Part shown: piece after piece, positions 60,380-64,000 of the stretch
Layout: every line of letters starts with the position of its first letter
Numbering within the stretch: the first letter of the stretch is position 1
DNA from: RGIG3002 sp964449325
GTDB taxonomy: Bacteria > Bacillota > Clostridia > Lachnospirales > Lachnospiraceae
Reading direction: 5' to 3'
NCBI GenBank assembly: GCA_964449325.1
Contig: CAYUYJ010000001.1
Coordinates: forward strand, 372,001-436,000
DNA: 64,000 nt
The notes under the pieces: generated by a model
What the model was told of the DNA's origin: nothing
Database searches by the model: none
The model's input: only the letters and a program-made list of their open reading frames with translations
Position numbers and translations under genes: made by a program

Positions 60380-61777
60380 TTATCTCTTTGCAGTGATATC
60401 TGCAAAAATTCTTTCAATAATGCTATCTGTTCCGTGAATAAATTCATCAAATTCCTGATCCACCACCACATCCGGTGTAATGCTTTCTTTGACATCTCCC
60501 AGTTTTTCCTGCAGTTTTGGAAGATTATCAAATACAGATGGATAGGTCAGGTTCAATCCTGTCTGGCGGATACTAAAATGCTTAACCTCTGTATAATTGT
60601 GAATTGCCCCACCTGTAGGCATACCATAAGAGGTCACGTCAAATTCATTTTGGAGACAATCCTCATAAACCTGACATCCCGCTGATGCTGTAAATATACC
60701 TAAAATCAAATAAATCTTTTTGTCCTTTAAAACATCTTTATATTTATAAAACTGATTCTGTAACATACTACGAAATCCACCCTGATTGAAACGTACATCA
60801 ATAATCAAATTTGTCAGATTTTCATCCTTCTCAAATTCCTCCATCATTTCTTCAAAAAACATATTAAATGATGTTTTCGATTCCATACAGCTTAAGTATT
60901 GGAAGTAGATGGTATTATGCTCTTTCAGGACACGATAAGAATAATTCTCATTATTTCGCATATTTTCCGTTCTCATCTGTTGTGTGAATGGCATATCTTC
61001 AAACTTATATGGAAAATATCCATCATTTGCAGGTTCCTTTGTGATTGGTAATTCAAAGGTTTCTAAACCGTTTTCACCTTCCACTGTAAACGGAATGCCT
61101 GTTGCATCCTTATCAATGATTTGTAAATACTTTAACATATTGGGATACATACAATAGAGATTAGTTTTTTTTCCACTCATGGTTTCCACCGGACAAACGG
61201 TTGCTAATAAATCAAGTACTTCATCCAATGGGCGATTGCCAATCATTGTCACTTTTTTCCCAATATAGCTTTCCAATGATTTTGGCAGACATAATATGTA
61301 TAAGTCATCTCCAAACCACCCCACATCCAAGCTATAAAATCCACCATATGGTTCATTTTCATAATTTTGATATTCCAATCCCATGTGACACATTTCAGTC
61401 GAAGCAACAATTTCGCGAAGTCGGAAATAAGCTGTTACATCATCAGAAATGACACCCGCTGAAAGATCGTCACGCATAGCCTGACAACCTTTTTCAATAG
61501 TTTCCTTTGGCATTCCGCCCTCTATCCCTTTATTTGTTAAAAGAAGGCTCTCAACCTGATTAACACTCTCTGTCCACTTATCAACAAATGCCTCCTCCTG
61601 TACATTAGCCTTATTGGTTTCAGCATTCTCTATCATTGCTTCACTATCTGTTAATGCAGTTTGTTCAATCTCTGTCTGATCTGTCAAAGCCTTTGGCTCT
61701 ATTGTCTTTTGTTCGCCACATCCAAATAATAATAATCCCGGTAAAAGACATATACCAACCATCCATACCTTTTTCAT
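60380..61777 (-). CDS. S41-peptidase-like lipoprotein
   Basis: This 465-residue lipoprotein has a signal peptide with lipobox LFGC, a variable linker and a C-terminal S41-like domain: LIIDVRFNQGGFRSML and GIFTASAGCQVYED, the position of the catalytic serine in tail-specific proteases. The catalytic dyad lysine is not certain from sequence, so it could be an inactive member. It lies 42 bases after the response regulator region on the same strand but upstream of it, so may be transcribed into it. Start at MKKVWMV chosen because GGAAAG precedes it. Confidence 0.8.
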   Translation of the reverse strand: MKKVWMVGICLLPGLLLFGCGEQKTIEPKALTDQTEIEQTALTDSEAMIENAETNKANVQEEAFVDKWTESVNQVESLLLTNKGIEGGMPKETIEKGCQAMRDDLSAGVISDDVTAYFRLREIVASTEMCHMGLEYQNYENEPYGGFYSLDVGWFGDDLYILCLPKSLESYIGKKVTMIGNRPLDEVLDLLATVCPVETMSGKKTNLYCMYPNMLKYLQIIDKDATGIPFTVEGENGLETFELPITKEPANDGYFPYKFEDMPFTQQMRTENMRNNENYSYRVLKEHNTIYFQYLSCMESKTSFNMFFEEMMEEFEKDENLTNLIIDVRFNQGGFRSMLQNQFYKYKDVLKDKKIYLILGIFTASAGCQVYEDCLQNEFDVTSYGMPTGGAIHNYTEVKHFSIRQTGLNLTYPSVFDNLPKLQEKLGDVKESITPDVVVDQEFDEFIHGTDSIIERIFADITAKR

Positions 61778-61929
61778 TGCATTCTTTCCTTTCATTTTTT
61801 ATTTTCTAAACCATTCAAATTCAGTAATGATATTTTAGAAAAGAACACTTTGTTTTTCTACCATCTTTGCATGGAAATTTGTCAACTATAAAGCGACATC
61901 ACTTTTTAATTTCTATTGTAAATTTTATT

Positions 61930-62982
61930 TTATCGTTCTAAATCAAGAACACGTTTATGACTTGCACCGAGCAAAGAATCCATTGCATATCGCTCTAATT
62001 TTATTCCATCCTTTCGATAAATGTACTCTTCTTCAGCGCATCCCTGTAAAACAATTTCCTCATTGCTGTAGCGTTTCACAAACCAGATATAATCATTTCC
62101 AATGGCAACACATTTTCCAAGCGTGATATCCTTTGTATTAAATTGTACGTTTGGTTTTTCATAGGTAAAGTCACAGATAAAGCGACAATATCTTTGCGAA
62201 TTATCTCCCTGATTACGCAAACGGAAGAACTGTCCAAAAGACTGTATCCCCAAATCAAAAGCTTGCATATACATAATGCCACAGTAAATATCCGTGTTCT
62301 CCTCTGCAATATTGAAATTATACTCTGTCTGGCTTGTATTTAAGACAATGGTAAAATAATCTTTTCCAACATGATATTCTGTTCCCATCTGCCAAAGTGT
62401 CAAACAACGTTTGATTCCTGCTTCGTCAACAGAAGGCATCTCAATTTCACCATGATTCACATAAAACTTATCTATGCAATTCATCCTCGAAAGCTGTTCT
62501 CTTGAGAATAATTCTGAAAGCACCTCTGTCAAAGATTCTTCGTTATAAATGAATTCCCCGTCCTTATTTTCGAACGCATACCTTGTAATTTCACGAATTA
62601 TATCACGTTCGCACACAGCTTTACAAGTTTTCTGTTTTCCATATCCTATATATGCTTTCGCACCCATGACACTCTTGTCTTCATTGCAATAATATATGAG
62701 AGCCACACGTTCAGTCTCAACAATCTCTATATTCTTTCCACGATAAACACCACAAAGAAAACGCTCCCCCTCTTCGGCAAACGTCGTGACATCCAGTAAA
62801 AGCGAATCCGTTGATACACAAAAGAACCTACTAATGGCAACAATCTTTCTGATATCCGGTATCACCTGATCTAACTCCCATTTGGATACAGTCTGTCTCG
62901 ACGTATTTAGCACCTCACCAAACTGTTCCTGACTCATTCCATATGCTGTTCGGATACTTTGTATCTTATTTCCAAGTGTCAT
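61930..62982 (-). CDS. XRE-family transcriptional regulator with large C-terminal domain
   Basis: The 350 residues start with a helix-turn-helix (GNKIQSIRTAYGMSQEQFGEVL, TSRQTVSKWELDQVIPDI), followed by a roughly 280-residue beta-rich domain that I do not recognise. It may be a ligand-sensing domain. It lies about 150 bases before the S41-like gene, on the same strand, and could control that gene and the Bce module. Confidence 0.85.
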   Translation of the reverse strand: MTLGNKIQSIRTAYGMSQEQFGEVLNTSRQTVSKWELDQVIPDIRKIVAISRFFCVSTDSLLLDVTTFAEEGERFLCGVYRGKNIEIVETERVALIYYCNEDKSVMGAKAYIGYGKQKTCKAVCERDIIREITRYAFENKDGEFIYNEESLTEVLSELFSREQLSRMNCIDKFYVNHGEIEMPSVDEAGIKRCLTLWQMGTEYHVGKDYFTIVLNTSQTEYNFNIAEENTDIYCGIMYMQAFDLGIQSFGQFFRLRNQGDNSQRYCRFICDFTYEKPNVQFNTKDITLGKCVAIGNDYIWFVKRYSNEEIVLQGCAEEEYIYRKDGIKLERYAMDSLLGASHKRVLDLER

Positions 62983-63030
62983 TTTTTCTCACTTTCTAAA
63001 ACTCTTGTAACTTACTGTAAGCATTATTCT

Positions 63031-63432
63031 TTAATATCTCAAAGATGTATCAGCCGTAATCTCTACCTGATTTCCTTCCGGATCAAGTATACAACTTTCG
63101 TAATAGCCATCACCTGTTGTGCGTGGACCACTGATTACTTCATATCCGTCATTCTTTATTTTCTCTGTAATTCTATCCACATCCTCTTTTCCGCCAACTG
63201 CAAATGCAATATGTATAAATCCTGTGCGCTTTCTATATTTTTCTATATCATCCATTTCAGTGTTATGCATTAATTCCAACCTTGCGCCATCCTGAAATTC
63301 CAGAAAATAAGAACTAAAGCCAATCTCTTCATGCACATATTTATCTCCTGCTTTTGCGTCAAAATAGATTTCAAAAAATTCTTTCTCTTTTTCCAGATTA
63401 TTTACATACATTGCAATATGTTCTATACGCAT
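63031..63432 (-). CDS. VOC (glyoxalase/bleomycin resistance-like) family protein
   Basis: This 133-residue protein has the paired beta-alpha-beta-beta-beta modules of VOC proteins: MRIEHIAMYVNNLEKEKEFFE and FIHIAFAVGGKEDVDR, then YYESCILDPEGNQVEI. Metal ligands would be H5, E53-like and E-type residues near the end. Substrate unknown. I start at MRIEHIAM because GGAGG lies six bases upstream. Confidence 0.88.
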   Translation of the reverse strand: MRIEHIAMYVNNLEKEKEFFEIYFDAKAGDKYVHEEIGFSSYFLEFQDGARLELMHNTEMDDIEKYRKRTGFIHIAFAVGGKEDVDRITEKIKNDGYEVISGPRTTGDGYYESCILDPEGNQVEITADTSLRY

Positions 63433-63560
63433 AATTTTTACCTCCATAACATCTTTTGTGTCGTTATATTTTTACTTCTTCTTTTTATCATAATGACAGT
63501 CATATATTTCTGCACCACCTGCAAGTGTTCCATTTCGAGTAAAATTGCTATTTTTTAACA

Positions 63561-63707
63561 TCATTGAAGCATGAAGGCAATAACATTGCTACCAACGAAA
63601 GCAAACAATTCTGTATCTTTTTTGATAAATAAAATGGCATACAAGATTGCTCTTACAGAAAACGCATCCAAAACCAATCCACCAAACTGATATGTAATTC
63701 CAAACAT
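63561..63707 (-). pseudogene. Possible C-terminal remnant of a membrane protein
   Basis: A 48-codon frame beginning MFGITYQFGGLVLDAF and ending SNVIAFMLQ is hydrophobic and reads like the tail of an integral membrane protein. There is a stop codon a few codons upstream in the same frame and no ribosome site. The rest of 63433-63863 holds no gene I can support. Confidence 0.3.
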
Positions 63708-63788
63708 TGGCTTAACAGTGACAAGGAACTAATTCAAACTTACCACTGTCAGCTTATGGATTTGTGTGTGCAAATATTAGAAAACCTC

Positions 63789-63819
63789 TTGACTCTAACG
63801 TTACGTCATAGTGTATCAT
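63789..63819 (+). promoter_or_regulatory. MerR-type promoter with 19-base spacer
   Basis: TTGACT (63789-63794) and TATCAT (63814-63819) are 19 bases apart, the long spacing used by MerR-family activators. A 21-base dyad sits in the spacer: ACT-N3-ACGT-T-ACGT-N3-AGT (63792-63812), symmetrical at every stated position. No merR gene lies in the window, so the activator may be encoded just beyond it. Confidence 0.7.
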
Positions 63820-63863
63820 ATGACCATGTTCGGACATGAGAAAGCAAAACGGAGGTTTTAATT

Positions 63864-64000
63864 ATGAATATTACAGCGATTCGGTCTGACCGTATTTATC
63901 GTGAAATGATGAACGCGGCACCAACCGAAAAAGACAACATTTATCGGGACGAGCTGATGAAACCCTTTGAGTCCAAATGGTCGTGTGTTGGTATCCCCCT
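63864..64000 (+). CDS. Partial gene behind a MerR-type promoter (DUF2268-like start), cut by window end
   Basis: The first 45 codons are present. MNITAIRSDRIYREMMNAAP followed by DNIYRDELMKPFESKW resembles the beginning of DUF2268-type putative zinc-dependent proteases, but the metal motif would lie outside the window. GGAGG precedes the ATG. The promoter upstream suggests induction by a compound sensed by a MerR protein. Confidence 0.55.
   Translation, partial: MNITAIRSDRIYREMMNAAPTEKDNIYRDELMKPFESKWSCVGIP

Overview
The window reads as chromosomal DNA of a strictly anaerobic Firmicute, most likely a gut Lachnospiraceae (Clostridia). The support is an AT-rich background, strong AGGAGG ribosome sites, TTGACA/TATAAT promoters with 17-bp spacers, a GH94 cellobiose phosphorylase, many lipoprotein-dependent ABC transporters, an oleate hydratase and a Bce-type detoxification module. 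Most genes lie on the minus strand. I saw no rRNA, tRNA or CRISPR array.

Region 1 (1-9735) is a sulfur and siroheme block. One operon runs yezD-hemA-precorrin-2 dehydrogenase-hemC-cobA/hemD-hemB-hemL and makes siroheme from glutamyl-tRNA. A second runs cysK-Rrf2 regulator-metY-like-sulfite reductase (cut by the window start). The siroheme serves the reductase, and the sulfide feeds CysK and MetY. Region 2 (9798-12446) holds two tandem, nearly identical PD-(D/E)XK (Rpn/transposase-type) genes with different lengths of coiled-coil repeat tail.

Region 3 (12566-22090) is the most unusual part. metK heads a nine-gene run: metK, a radical SAM enzyme with a CX9CX2C cluster motif, a flavin-reductase-like protein, a NitT/TauT (sulfonate-type) ABC transporter, a threonine-synthase-like PLP enzyme, a glycerol-dehydrogenase-like enzyme and an Ldh2-family (sulfolactate/malate-type) dehydrogenase. 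Its promoter shares a short motif with the cysK and yezD promoters. Its leader encodes a 22-residue peptide with six cysteines, followed by a terminator whose 5' arm is complementary to the Cys codons. This looks like a cysteine-responsive attenuator on an undescribed sulfur-compound operon.

Region 4 (22151-28723) has a methyltransferase preceded by a textbook ribosome-mediated attenuator (20-codon leader and mutually exclusive hairpins), an aminotransferase, a LysR regulator, a three-gene membrane/zinc-ribbon operon and a LacI regulator. Region 5 (28724-36804) has cellobiose phosphorylase, a Pot/Fbp-type ABC transporter with a PHP phosphoesterase, and a 56-residue orphan. Region 6 (about 36825-44693) is an IS110-family element with a structured non-coding flank, an EAL protein with a degenerate GGDEF, and a CUT1 sugar transporter. 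LacI-type operators CTTAAWCGTTTT link this transporter to the cellobiose phosphorylase.

Region 7 (44771-55834) carries an oleate hydratase with its TetR gene, a LysR/YeiH pair, a DUF2971 gene and a complete Ugp-like sugar transporter. Region 8 (55938-64000) has a GC-richer BceRSAB-type module whose response regulator has a shortened receiver, an S41-like lipoprotein, an XRE regulator, a VOC protein, and a partial gene behind a MerR-type promoter.
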